Positions 16,797-26,167 of a DNA stretch of 64,000 nucleotides are shown one piece after another. The DNA is taken from NCBI RefSeq assembly GCF_006717045.1, contig NZ_VFPH01000002.1, forward strand, positions 1,674,001 through 1,738,000, read 5' to 3'. Within the stretch, counting starts at the first letter, position 1. Every line of letters begins with the position of its first letter. Under the pieces are notes generated by a model, which searched no databases, was not told the DNA's origin, and was given only the letters and a program-made list of their open reading frames with translations. The translations under genes and the position numbers were made by a program. Source of the DNA: Pseudonocardia cypriaca. Its GTDB lineage: Bacteria > Actinomycetota > Actinomycetes > Mycobacteriales > Pseudonocardiaceae.

Positions 16797-18017
16797 TCAG
16801 AAGTAGGTGCGCACCGCGCCGACCACGGCGTCGGCGTCGTCGAGAACCGGCACGAGCGGCCACTTCTCGAGGACGGTGCACGGATGGGACAGGCCGAAGG
16901 CGACGACGTCACCCACGGCGAGCTCACCCTCGTGCCCGACGAAGGCGTGCTGGTCGTTCAGCTTCACGACGCTCGAACCGCGCAGCGGGCCGCGCGGGCC
17001 GCGGAGCGGGATCGGCAGGTCGACGTCGTAGGAGGCGTCGCGCTTGCCGAACCCGCAGATCGCCAGGCCGGGCTCGGGGGTGGAGAGCACGTAGGCCCAC
17101 AGCTCCATCGCAGGCCGGAGCGCGAACGGGGAGGAGCGGGCGAGGAGGCCGTGGTCGTGGGTGAGGTAGCCGCCGGAGCGGACCACCTTGCGCACCGGGC
17201 GCGACAGCGGCGGGAGATCCTGCCACGCGGCGACCACGCGGTCGGGGTAGGCCGATCCGCCCGCTGTGAGCACGAGCTCGGCGCGCGTCCCGGCCAGCCC
17301 GTCGACGTCGGCGAGCAGGGCGGCGAGGTCGGCGGCGAACCGGTCGACCTGCGCGACGGACCCCTCCGCGCGGTCCTGCGGGTAGACGCCCTCGAAGCAC
17401 TCGACCCCGGCCAGGTCCAGGCCCGGTGCCGAGACGACGCGGTGCGCGACGGCGAGCGCCTCGTCGCGGGTGCGGGCGCCGGCCCGCCCGCCCGGCACGC
17501 CGAGCTCGACGAGCACGGGCAGCGACCGCGGTGCGCCGGCGAGTGCCGCGGACATCCGGTCCACGCCCGCGACGCTGTCCGCGAGGACGTACACGTCGAA
17601 CCCCGGGTCCGAGGCGGCGAGCCAGCGCAGCCCCACCGGATCGACCACCTCGTTGGCGAGCACCACGCGGGGCACGCCCCACGCGTGCATGAGCCGGGTC
17701 TGCGCCACCGTGGCCGCGGTGATTGCCCACGCCCCGGCCGCGAGCTGCTCGCCGATGAGCTGGGGGCTCATCGTCGTCTTGCCGTGGGGCGCGTGGTCGA
17801 CACCGGCGTCCGCGCACCAGCGCGCGAACAGCGCGGTGTTGTGGTCGAGCGCCGACCGTCGCAGCGTCAGCGTCGGGAGCAGGAGGTCGGTGACGCGCCA
17901 GCCGAGGTCCCCGATCTCACCGACCGTACCGACGCGATCGGGGAGGTTGCGGAAGTGCGGACCGAGCGGCTCGGCCGCGCTGTGGGCGAGCACGGGGAGG
18001 GTCGCGGTCTTGGCCAT
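16797..18017 (-). CDS. PLP-dependent D-serine dehydratase/D-threonine aldolase-like enzyme
   Basis: A 406-residue fold-III PLP enzyme of the alanine-racemase N-domain superfamily. VDHAPHGKTTMSPQL near residue 75 carries the Schiff-base lysine; VVRSGGYLTHDHG lies in the middle; the C-terminal domain has NDQHAFVGHEGEL and SHPCTVLEKW, where His and Cys are the zinc ligands of this family. Members are eukaryotic-type D-serine dehydratase, D-threonine aldolase and 3-hydroxy-D-aspartate aldolase; sequence alone cannot decide among them. The downstream RidA favours a dehydratase that releases 2-aminoacrylate. Confidence 0.87.
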   Translation of the reverse strand: MAKTATLPVLAHSAAEPLGPHFRNLPDRVGTVGEIGDLGWRVTDLLLPTLTLRRSALDHNTALFARWCADAGVDHAPHGKTTMSPQLIGEQLAAGAWAITAATVAQTRLMHAWGVPRVVLANEVVDPVGLRWLAASDPGFDVYVLADSVAGVDRMSAALAGAPRSLPVLVELGVPGGRAGARTRDEALAVAHRVVSAPGLDLAGVECFEGVYPQDRAEGSVAQVDRFAADLAALLADVDGLAGTRAELVLTAGGSAYPDRVVAAWQDLPPLSRPVRKVVRSGGYLTHDHGLLARSSPFALRPAMELWAYVLSTPEPGLAICGFGKRDASYDVDLPIPLRGPRGPLRGSSVVKLNDQHAFVGHEGELAVGDVVAFGLSHPCTVLEKWPLVPVLDDADAVVGAVRTYF

Positions 18018-18050
18018 CTCCAGCAGTCTGTGAGAACGATCTACGACAAG

Positions 18051-19457
<1,407 letters not shown>

Positions 19458-19603
19458 GGCCCAACTCTTCTCCGGCTCCCGCCGCCCGGCCACCCCGGAC
19501 TTCCACGGTGCGGACGTCCGGCGCAGGAAGTGATCGCCCGGCACTAGCCCCTGGCCCGGGAGCCGCTACGCTCGGGATGCGGTTTCCGGCCGAACCGCAC
19601 CAC

Positions 19604-19677
19604 GCCCTCGTAGCTCAGCTGGATAGAGCAAGAGCCTTCTAATCTCTAGGTCGCAGGTTCGAGTCCTGCCGGGGGCA
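19604..19677 (+). tRNA. tRNA-Arg (anticodon UCU)
   Basis: The cloverleaf can be drawn by hand. Acceptor GCCCTCG pairs with CGGGGGC (one G-U), D-arm GCTC/GAGC, anticodon loop CTTCTAA with TCT at the anticodon, T-arm GCAGG-TTCGAGT-CCTGC, discriminator A, and no encoded CCA. The anticodon stem AGAGC/TCTCT has a C-U mismatch at its loop-closing pair (31-39), which is unusual and may reduce function. The 3' end borders a decayed integrase gene, so this tRNA is probably an integration target. Confidence 0.92.
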
Positions 19678-19735
19678 CAGACTTCCTGATCACGGCGGCG
19701 AGCCTCTCGTCACCGAAGATCGACCTACCGAATAC

Positions 19736-19975
19736 CTACCGTTCGCGGCCTGGCGCGAACCGGTTCAGAGCGGCCGATGCGGCGGCGCCGGACACCCGGC
19801 GTGCCATGTAGACGTCCTGCGTCATCGAGATGCGCTATGCCCCAAGTAGTCGGCGATCTCCCGGGCGACGTCATCGAGGTAGCCGCGCTCGGCGACAGCA
19901 CCGCGCTGCTCGGTCTCCGTGCGGCCACCTCGAGCGCATTACCGACAACCGCATCGTCCGGATAGCGCCACACCT
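19736..19975 (-). pseudogene. Tyrosine recombinase/integrase C-terminal remnant (frameshifted)
   Basis: Reading the minus strand, ARE-IADYLGHS in one frame is followed after a one-base shift by ISMTQDVYMARRVSGAAA and a stop at 19736-19738. LGHS is the second conserved His region and QDVYM carries the catalytic Tyr of actinophage-type integrases. Further upstream, WRYPDDAVVGNALE appears in another frame, as in the same family before the HxLR box. At least two frame changes are needed, so the gene is dead. It lies 59 bases beyond the 3' end of tRNA-Arg, the classic position of an integrase at an attachment site. Confidence 0.75.
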
Positions 19976-20384
19976 CCGCGTGCAGTACGGGAGCCGCCTC
20001 CGGGCTGGCCATGGCTTCGACTCCGCCCACCGGACCTTGCTGCGGGAGATCCAGCAAGCCGAGCGCGCAGCACCCAACCGCCCAGGCGGCTACTAGATCA
20101 CCGAAGCGGACCCGGCAGCCGCCGACCACACCCTCGTCCAGCGCTACCCGGCCGAGCAGGTCGAGCGGTGCGTACTAGCTACCGACGGCGCTCAACGTCC
20201 CTTCGATCACCGACACAGTGACTTGTCGACCCTTCCCGCGAACTCAGGCCACGTACACCGTTGTCTCGAACAGCTCCACGAGTGGGACGAGAAGAGCGAC
20301 CCGGACGTTGGTTCCTCCCGCAGTCGAAGCGCCACGACGACAAGACGCTCGTAGTCTGGCGGCCATGAGGACCTCGCGCGGCGG

Positions 20385-20652
20385 GCATTGCCGCAACGCA
20401 CTTCGTCACCGCGCTGGCGTTGTCGTCCGCGGCGACGGCCGTGTCCTCGTAGTCCAGCGGCGCGAGAACGGCCGGTGAAAAGCGCCCAGAGGAGTGCTCG
20501 AACTCGGCGATACCTTCGAGGAAGGTGTCCGCCGCGAGGTAGTCGAAGAGACCGGCGTCGAGGTCACCGTCGATCACCTGTCCGGCGTCTACAAGAACAT
20601 GACCCGCGGTGTGGTCGCACTCGTCTTCCGTGAGCAAGGAAGGAAAGTCTGA
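20385..20652 (+). pseudogene. Nudix hydrolase, N-terminal half (frameshift and nonsense mutation)
   Basis: One frame gives THFVTALA. The next gives AGVVVRGDGRVLVVQRRENGR, a TGA stop at 20476-20478, and then in the same frame APRGVLELGDTFEEGVRREV VEETGV without the space, close to the Nudix box Gx5Ex7REUxEExGU but with Asp for the first Glu. The stop stands where intact homologues have Trp (NGRW), so TGG to TGA is likely. The frame ends at 20652 right after GVVALVFR, in the middle of the expected fold. The missing C-terminal half is found nearby on the opposite strand at 20703-20863. Confidence 0.75.
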
Positions 20653-20702
20653 ACACAGGCGCCAAACGCCAGGACGCGGGAACGCGGGAAGTCAGGCGTC
20701 GA

Positions 20703-20863
20703 TCAGGTCCACCTCATGCGCTGGCTAGCAACGTGGTCGCTGAGGGCATCGAGGATGCGGACGGCGAATGCAGGCGCATCCGTTGCCGAACCTCATTAGG
20801 GGTGAGCCAGCAGACCTGTTGGGCTTCGTCGGTCTCGGTCGGAGTTCCACCGATCGCACGGCA
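20703..20863 (-). pseudogene. Nudix hydrolase, C-terminal half, inverted
   Basis: The minus strand reads CRAIGGTPTETDEAQQVCW then LTPNEVRQRM. After a small frameshift it continues AFAVRILDALSDHVA and ends at a stop at 20703-20705. ETDEA..V.WLTP.EV is the characteristic C-terminal stretch of actinobacterial Nudix proteins. It continues exactly where the plus-strand half breaks off (VALVFR + CRAIGG), so the two pieces probably derive from one gene split by a local inversion. Confidence 0.65.
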
Positions 20864-21255
20864 CCCAGCGGCGCCTACGGCGCCGCAAAGATCAGCGCGC
20901 CGAGTTGCGGCGAGCAAGAGCAAGGACAGGTCCTCGCCTGACGGGCAGGTCGACGGGATGCCGCACCGGGGTCCCTCATTGCGGAGTCCGCGGCTTGTGG
21001 GGTCCCGTTTGCCACAATGTCCACCAGCCCGCGCCGAACGGTAAGAATCTCGGGTGGGCATCCACACAGGTCAGGACCCGTACACGCACATCAATGCTGC
21101 CAGGTAGACCCGATTCGTTCAGCTTCATCGCCGAGAGAGTCGGGCGACAGACCAAGATCTCAGCTTCATGCCATCGCCCCATCGGACGGATTCGACGAAC
21201 ATCGTCTGCGGTCTGCGCCTTGCGCAGCCTCGTTGCTGCTGGCAAGGTCTCCAAG
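20864..21255. other. Gene-poor stretch inside the decayed island
   Basis: About 390 bases in which no open frame looks like a real protein: short frames on both strands have no recognisable motif, mixed codon usage and no ribosome-binding site. The stretch 19976-20384 is similar, though one plus frame ends RHDDKTLVVWRP at a stop near 20366 and may be the tail of another lost gene. Base composition is more even than in the flanking core genes. Confidence 0.4.
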
Positions 21256-22068
21256 ATGGCGACGTGGCGCGGATGGCTCCAACAACGAAGGCGTATCGCG
21301 CCCAGATACTACCTCTACTTATCGAGAACGAAAATCGAAATGCTATACCCGCAGGTCCCACGCAGCTTTATCCGCTCACTGGATGCGGAGGTGAAGGCGA
21401 GCGTCGGAGTCGTGGAGGCGACCGTCAAGCGTGGAGCAGAGGAGGAGCGTGCTGGCCTTGAGCTCCGTGCGGCAATAATCTCGGACTACTTAGAGCGTCA
21501 TGCCGAGGTCGGGACCGTCGCCGAACCTAAGCAGTACCTTAAGGGCACTGCGACAATGAAGTACGGTATCGTATCAGGATATGCTGCTGACGTCGCCTTC
21601 TTCGGTGGGACGATCGAGGGCATTAGGATTGGCCTAATTGGATCAACAACGAGCGTTGTGGGCGAGCTAGAGAGGAACGAATCCCGGCACAGTTTATTCT
21701 ACTATACGTTGAAGTTCTTGAATCGAATCGCTCGCGATCCAACCGGGCAGCATGTATCGTCGTCACCGCCGTACTTCACGCACGCTCAGGCCTTCGAGAT
21801 TGCGGCCGCAGCTACGTCTCAAGAGGCAGACGTGGAATTCGTGGCCAGGGTGCTACACAAAGAGCCCGACTTGATTATCGCGACTCCGATCTACGTAGCC
21901 TTAGCGTCTGCTCCGGTCGTCGGTCAGCAGCCCCTCCCGCCTGCGACCGCTGCGCCTCCTTCACAGCCACAGGTTCCGGCGGGCTGGTACCTCGACCCGA
22001 GCGGTCAGCCGTACTACCGGTGGTGGGATGGCTTCCAATGGACGAGCAGCACAATGCTGCGGGTGTAG
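21256..22068 (+). CDS. Uncharacterised protein with C-terminal DUF2510 motif
   Basis: 270 residues from the ATG at 21256. The N-terminal and central part (RYYLYLSRTKIEMLYPQVP, then YGIVSGYAADVAFFGG and HSLFYYTLKFLNRIARD) looks like a globular domain of unknown function; the YLYLSRTKIEMLYPQ start recalls a family seen in other actinobacteria. A Pro/Gln linker follows, then PAGWYLDPSGQPYYRWWDG ending in FQWTSST, a DUF2510 motif often found on membrane or secreted actinobacterial proteins. Codons such as TTA, ATA and ATT are frequent, unlike all neighbours, which fits acquisition with the island. It is the only intact gene there. The start is uncertain: no strong ribosome-binding site, and the frame is open upstream to 20905. 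Confidence 0.65.
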   Translation: MATWRGWLQQRRRIAPRYYLYLSRTKIEMLYPQVPRSFIRSLDAEVKASVGVVEATVKRGAEEERAGLELRAAIISDYLERHAEVGTVAEPKQYLKGTATMKYGIVSGYAADVAFFGGTIEGIRIGLIGSTTSVVGELERNESRHSLFYYTLKFLNRIARDPTGQHVSSSPPYFTHAQAFEIAAAATSQEADVEFVARVLHKEPDLIIATPIYVALASAPVVGQQPLPPATAAPPSQPQVPAGWYLDPSGQPYYRWWDGFQWTSSTMLRV

Positions 22069-22249
22069 GACTCCCCACCGGCTCCGTCTCGTGCGAGGTC
22101 TGCACCTTTGACTTCGCGCCGAGGTACGGGCGAGCGAGGATCTTGTTGTCTCCGGCTGTCGCGGGTGTAGAGGTGTTCCCGAGCGTATGCAGGCTGCGAA
22201 CACCAGTGACGGGGGAACCTCGCCCCGCGCCCTTCCTGTCGCGCTGACC

Positions 22250-22473
22250 ACCCGCGGGCAGCGGCTCGGCGCCGTCACAACCGCCAGATTCGCACCGTCG
22301 GACACACAGGTCGTGCTCAGGGGAACCGACCGCACGGTGCGGCTGCTCGACCTCACCCGCACTGACACGGTGCGACGCGATCCACGCCCGGCCCCGGGAA
22401 CGGGCCGGTGGCCCCGCTCGACCCGCAGGCGTGGGCGGCGATCGCGCCGGGCACGCAGCACACCGACACCTGA
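22250..22473 (+). pseudogene. WD40-repeat protein, C-terminal remnant
   Basis: One plus frame reads AVTTARFAPSDTQVVLRGTD followed by RTVRLLDLTRT, matching a WD40 blade (V...FSPDG..V.....D.TVRLWDL). After a frame change, LDPQAWAAIAPGTQHTDT and a stop at 22471-22473 match the usual tail of large actinobacterial WD40 proteins (…W....PGT.Y..TC). At least one frameshift separates the two, and no N-terminal part is seen. Confidence 0.55.
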
Positions 22474-22536
22474 GCCGGGCGTTGACCCGGTACGGCACCA
22501 CGGCCTCCAGCAGCTCGCGGCGCCTGCGCCTCTGGC

Positions 22537-22560
22537 CGAGCGGTTGTTTCAACCGGCTCG
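22537..22560 (-). terminator. Hairpin downstream of the FAD monooxygenase gene
   Basis: CGAGC-GGTTG-TTT-CAACC-GGCTCG folds into a 10-bp stem with one bulged base and a TTT loop, 25-48 bases beyond the monooxygenase stop on the minus strand. It is probably a transcription terminator, without a strong U-tract as is common in actinobacteria. Confidence 0.5.
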
Positions 22561-22584
22561 AAGCAGCGGCGGAGTACGGGCGGG

Positions 22585-24108
22585 TCAGTTGATCGCGGCG
22601 AAGTAGTCCGTCGCTGCCCGGACGTCGCCGACGTCGGAGATCAGCCCGATGTAGCCGTCGGGGCGGATCAGCACGAGGGTGCGGTCGGACGCGTCGTACA
22701 CCGCCGCGAGATGGCCTGCGGTGTCGGCGATCTCGTCGGGCCCGGTCGGTCGTTCGACGACGTGGAAGGTCCTCAGCACGGCCTGGGGGAAATCGGCCGG
22801 GGTCTCGGGGCCGAAGGTCAGCAGCGTGAACCGTCCACCGCGGGTCAGGTCGAACAGGCGGCGTTCGCCGTCGATCGTCGCCAGCTTCGTCGCGTCGGGG
22901 GCGCGGTCGCCTGCGCGGAGCGGCGTCTCGTCGTCGCGGTCGTCGCGCGCCAGGGCGGAGCCCCGGTATCCCACGTCGAGCTGGATCGTGCTCGCGTCGC
23001 GGCGGGTGGGGACGACGTTGTCCCCGAGCGCCTGCTCGAGGCGCGCGTTCGAGAGTTCGAGCACGTGGGCGGCGACCGGCCGCCGCTCTGCTTCGTAGGT
23101 GTCGAGCAGTTCGAGCGACGCGGTGCCGTTCGCGACCGCAGCGAGCTTCCAGCCCAGGTTGTACGCGTCCTGGATGCCGGTGTTCATGCCCTGCCCGCCT
23201 GCGGGCGGGTGGATGTGTGCCGCGTCGCCTGCGAGGAAGACGTTCCCCTCGCGGTAGCGGTCGACGAGGCGGATGTTGGCGCGCCAGAGCGACGCCCACT
23301 CCGGTTCGTGCAGGCGGATGTCGGTGCGACCGGTCCGCCGCTCCAGGATCGTCTGCATACGCGCGAGGCCGAGCCCGGGGTCCGCACCGGGCGCGATGGT
23401 TGCCGAGAACTGGTACAGGTCGGTCGAGGGCAGCGGACAGAGGCTGACGATCCCGTCCGGATGCTGCCACGAGTGCCAGGCGTCGCGATCGAGGCCGTCG
23501 ACCGCGAGATCCGCGATGAGCATGCGCACCTCCTCGCGCGTCTCACCGACGAACGGGATGCCGGCCTGCTTGCGGACGGCGCTGTGGCCACCGTCGCAGC
23601 CGACCAGCCACCGCACCTCGACGGTCTCGGGCACGCCGCCTGCGACGACCTCCGCGATCACGCCGTCATCCCGCTGTTCGAACCCGACCAGAGCCGTGCC
23701 GAACTCGACCGCACCGCCGAGCTCCGACAGCCGCAACCGAAGCGCTTCCTCGACCCGCCATTGGGGCGTGATCAGGCTCGCCGCCCACGGGATGTCGGGA
23801 CGGTTCGTCAGCGACTCGGGCACGACACCGCCGCGCGTCACCCGACCGTCGGGCGCGGTCGAGTGCATGGGCATCGCCAACCAGCCGTTGGCGAGCACGT
23901 GGTCGACGACCCCGAGATCCTCGAACACTTCGAGGGAGCGCGGCTGCACACCCTTGCCACGCGAACCCGGCCGCGGGCCGGGAGCCGCCTCGATCAGCCG
24001 GAACGAGACGCCACGACGAGCGAGCTCGCAGCCCAGCGTCAGGCCGGTCGGGCCGGCGCCCACGATCACGACCGTCGGCCCCTGCTGCTGCGGTCGTGTC
24101 GTCGCCAT
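22585..24108 (-). CDS. FAD-dependent monooxygenase, PheA/TfdB (rifampicin monooxygenase-like) type
   Basis: 507 residues from the ATG at 24106-24108. Seen: VVIVGAGPTGLTLGCELARRG (FAD fold), the DG motif VGCDGGHSAVRKQAG, the GD motif VFLAGDAAHIHPPAGGQGMN, and a C-terminal thioredoxin-like domain after residue 380 (GDRAPDATKL ... LVLIRPDGYIGL). This domain set is shared by polyketide hydroxylases and antibiotic-modifying monooxygenases. A GTG seven codons upstream was rejected because it is part of the purine-rich ribosome-binding stretch (GGAGAGG). A TetR gene is divergent with a perfect palindrome between them, suggesting substrate-induced expression; the substrate is unknown. Confidence 0.87.
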   Translation of the reverse strand: MATTRPQQQGPTVVIVGAGPTGLTLGCELARRGVSFRLIEAAPGPRPGSRGKGVQPRSLEVFEDLGVVDHVLANGWLAMPMHSTAPDGRVTRGGVVPESLTNRPDIPWAASLITPQWRVEEALRLRLSELGGAVEFGTALVGFEQRDDGVIAEVVAGGVPETVEVRWLVGCDGGHSAVRKQAGIPFVGETREEVRMLIADLAVDGLDRDAWHSWQHPDGIVSLCPLPSTDLYQFSATIAPGADPGLGLARMQTILERRTGRTDIRLHEPEWASLWRANIRLVDRYREGNVFLAGDAAHIHPPAGGQGMNTGIQDAYNLGWKLAAVANGTASLELLDTYEAERRPVAAHVLELSNARLEQALGDNVVPTRRDASTIQLDVGYRGSALARDDRDDETPLRAGDRAPDATKLATIDGERRLFDLTRGGRFTLLTFGPETPADFPQAVLRTFHVVERPTGPDEIADTAGHLAAVYDASDRTLVLIRPDGYIGLISDVGDVRAATDYFAAIN

Positions 24109-24171
24109 CTCGGACGTCCACCTCTCCACGTAAGGAAGGAATCACTGTCTTCGACCGTACGACGGGTTGCT

Positions 24172-24191
24172 TAGAAAGGCAAACCTTTCTA
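24172..24191. promoter_or_regulatory. TetR operator
   Basis: TAGAAAGG-CAAA-CCTTTCTA is a perfect 8-bp inverted repeat with a 4-base centre. It lies 64 bases upstream of the monooxygenase ATG and 11 bases upstream of the divergent tetR GTG. It is AT-rich against a GC-rich background and of the right length for a TetR dimer, so it is very likely the operator of the adjacent regulator. Confidence 0.75.
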
Positions 24192-24201
24192 CCGTGCTCT
24201 C

Positions 24202-24807
24202 GTGACCACCGGAGTGTCCGGGCGCCGTCGGCACGGCGAGCAGCTCGAGGCCGCGATCCTCGCTGCCGGGTGGGACGAGCTGGTCGAGGTCGGGTACGCC
24301 CGTCTGACGATGGGGTCCGTCGCCGCCCGTGCCAGCACGAGCGAGCCCGTCCTGTACCGCCGTTGGGCGAACAAGAACCAGCTCGTGCTCGCCGCGCTCG
24401 ACCACTATCGGGACACCCATCCGGTCCCCGCGACCGACACCGGCACCCTGCGGAGCGACCTGCTCGCACAACTGACGGCCGTGAGCGAAGCCCTCGCCGG
24501 GTTCTTCGCCATCGCCGCGGGTGCCGCGTTCTCGGGACTGCTGGCCGACACCGGGATGTCTCCCGCGCAGATCCGTGAGCAGGTCATGGGCGACCAGCTC
24601 CACCCGCGCAGGCGCACCGTCTACGAGCGCGCACACGCTCGGGGCGAGATCGACCTCGAACGCATCCCTTCGAGCGTGCTCGCCATGCCGTTCGACCTGG
24701 TGCGCCACGACATGCTCATGGACCTCAAGCCGCTGGACCCTGAACGCATCCGGTCGATCGTCGACGATCTCTTCCTGCCCCTCGTACGGGCACACCACGC
24801 AGCTTGA
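24202..24807 (+). CDS. TetR/AcrR-family transcriptional regulator
   Basis: 201 residues from a GTG. The N-terminal HTH spans about residues 12-58 (ILAAGWDELVEVGYARLTMG, then STSEPVLYRRWANKNQL). The C-terminal ligand domain is helical with no recognised pocket motif. It is divergent from the FAD monooxygenase across the palindrome at 24172-24191, so it probably represses that gene and itself until a substrate-like ligand binds. Confidence 0.9.
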   Translation: MTTGVSGRRRHGEQLEAAILAAGWDELVEVGYARLTMGSVAARASTSEPVLYRRWANKNQLVLAALDHYRDTHPVPATDTGTLRSDLLAQLTAVSEALAGFFAIAAGAAFSGLLADTGMSPAQIREQVMGDQLHPRRRTVYERAHARGEIDLERIPSSVLAMPFDLVRHDMLMDLKPLDPERIRSIVDDLFLPLVRAHHAA

Positions 24808-24846
24808 CGCCCCCGATTCAGCGGTCGCGGTCGACCGCACCAGCGG

Positions 24847-25215
24847 CTATCGAGCGGCCGACTGTTCGATCGACAGCACGTCCGAGAGCTGAGCCAGTGC
24901 TCGCGGCTCGACACGGTAGTAGACCCACGTCCCGCGCCGCTCGCCGCTGATGAGGCCGGCTTCGCGCAGCACCTTCAGGTGGTGGGAGATCGTCGGGCCG
25001 GCGAGCTCGAAGCCGTCGGTCAGCTCGCACACGCAGGCCTCGCCCCCTACGTGCGACGCGATGAGTGACAGCAGCCGCAGCCGCACCGGGTCGCCGAGGG
25101 CCTTGAACATCTGCGCGAGCTCGACCGCCCGCTCGGCGGGCAGCGGCTCGCGCACCAGTGGCGATCCGCCAACCAGGGTGGACAGCTCGGTCAGCGCCTG
25201 TACCGGTTCCGCCAC
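24847..25215 (-). CDS. arsR: ArsR-family metalloid-responsive repressor
   Basis: 122 residues if started at the GTG at 25213-25215; an in-frame ATG at 25267 would add about 17 residues. The winged HTH has MFKALGDPVRLRLLSLIASH, then ACVCELTDGFELAGPTISHH and LKVLREAGLI. CVC in ACVCEL is the ArsR metalloid-binding cysteine pair. It is divergent from arsM with a direct-repeat promoter between, so it should be the As(III)-released repressor of arsM and itself. Confidence 0.88.
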   Translation of the reverse strand: MAEPVQALTELSTLVGGSPLVREPLPAERAVELAQMFKALGDPVRLRLLSLIASHVGGEACVCELTDGFELAGPTISHHLKVLREAGLISGERRGTWVYYRVEPRALAQLSDVLSIEQSAAR

Positions 25216-25232
25216 CTCGCTATCTTGACAGT

Positions 25233-25279
25233 CATCTATCCAAGCGAGCAACCTCTGCTTCGACATCCATCGATCCAAG
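25233..25279. promoter_or_regulatory. Direct repeats in the arsR/arsM divergent promoter
   Basis: CATCTATCCAAG (25233-25244) and CATCGATCCAAG (25268-25279) match at 11 of 12 bases with starts 35 bases apart. TTGACA lies just before the first copy. Repeated half-sites of this kind are expected for ArsR binding over a divergent promoter. Confidence 0.5.
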
Positions 25280-25288
25280 AGGTGCACA

Positions 25289-26101
25289 GTGCCCGAGCAG
25301 ACCGATCGCGACATCAGGACCGGCACGACGATCCGCGAGACGGTTCGGGCCCGCTACGCCGCGGCCGCGACGCGGTCCGCTGCCGGTGAACACGATCAGG
25401 CCAGAGCCCTGGAGGTCGAGCAGACCGGCGGATGCTGCGGGCCCACCGGCTGCGCTCCGGCGTCGGCTCAGATCGCTTTCGGCGGACAGCTCTACGACGC
25501 GGCGGAGGCCGCGGGAGCGCCGGAATCCGCGGTGTCGGCGTCGCTCGGATGCGGCGTGCCGACCGCGGTGGCCGACCTGCTGCCCGGCGAGGTCGTCCTC
25601 GACCTCGGCTCGGGCGCGGGCGCCGACGTGCTGATCTCCGCCCGACGAGTGGCACCGGGCGGCAGGGCGATCGGGCTCGACATGACACCCGAGATGCTCG
25701 AGCTGGCGCGCCGCAACGCCGCAGCCGCCGGCGTGGACAACGTCGATTTCCTGCAGGGCTATCTGGAGGACGTCCCGCTACCCGACGGCAGCGTCGACGT
25801 CGTCATCTCCAACTGCGTCATCAACCTGGCCGCCGACAAGGCGGTGGTGCTGCGCGAGGCAGCGCGAGTGCTGCGCCCCGGCGGCCGGTTCGCCGTCTCC
25901 GACGTGATCGCCGACCCGGACATGGACGCGCAGACACGCGCCGATACCGAGCAGTGGACCGGCTGCATCGCAGGCGCCCTCACCCGGGCCGAGTTCGAGC
26001 AGGCGCTTCGCGATGCCGGGCTCGCCGACGTGGAGATCACCGAGACCCACCGGGTACACGAGCACGCATCCTCGGCGATCGTCCGCGCTCGCAAACCCTG
26101 A
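25289..26101 (+). CDS. arsM: Arsenite S-adenosylmethyltransferase
   Basis: 270 residues from a GTG. SAM motif I is VLDLGSGAGADVLISA. The conserved substrate cysteines are visible: SLGCGVPTAV (Cys near 88), VISNCVINL (near 174) and WTGCIAGAL (near 224). An N-terminal CCGPTGC cluster, as in many ArsM proteins, may bind As(III) first. The enzyme methylates arsenite with SAM and glutathione or mycothiol to methylated and volatile arsenicals. It is divergent from arsR and convergent with the arsC-aquaporin operon. Confidence 0.92.
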   Translation: MPEQTDRDIRTGTTIRETVRARYAAAATRSAAGEHDQARALEVEQTGGCCGPTGCAPASAQIAFGGQLYDAAEAAGAPESAVSASLGCGVPTAVADLLPGEVVLDLGSGAGADVLISARRVAPGGRAIGLDMTPEMLELARRNAAAAGVDNVDFLQGYLEDVPLPDGSVDVVISNCVINLAADKAVVLREAARVLRPGGRFAVSDVIADPDMDAQTRADTEQWTGCIAGALTRAEFEQALRDAGLADVEITETHRVHEHASSAIVRARKP

Positions 26102-26167
26102 CCGCAGGCACGCGGTCACTGGGACTTCCCGCCGTGCGGACGCAGACGCACAGCACCGACGGAGACG

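Noticed and set aside
20905..21255. N-terminal extension of the DUF2510 protein
   Set aside because: The upstream open frame is Arg/Thr/Gly-rich without motifs or a ribosome-binding site, and its codon usage differs from the rest of the gene.
19678..22584. A distal attachment-site copy of the tRNA-Arg 3' end
   Set aside because: I looked for a repeat of the TTCGAGTCCTGCCGG segment by eye through the remnant and did not find a convincing copy; it may have decayed or been deleted.
22585..24129. Start of the FAD monooxygenase at the upstream GTG (24127-24129)
   Set aside because: That codon lies within the GGAGAGG ribosome-binding stretch; the ATG at 24106-24108 is better placed and matches the family N-terminus.
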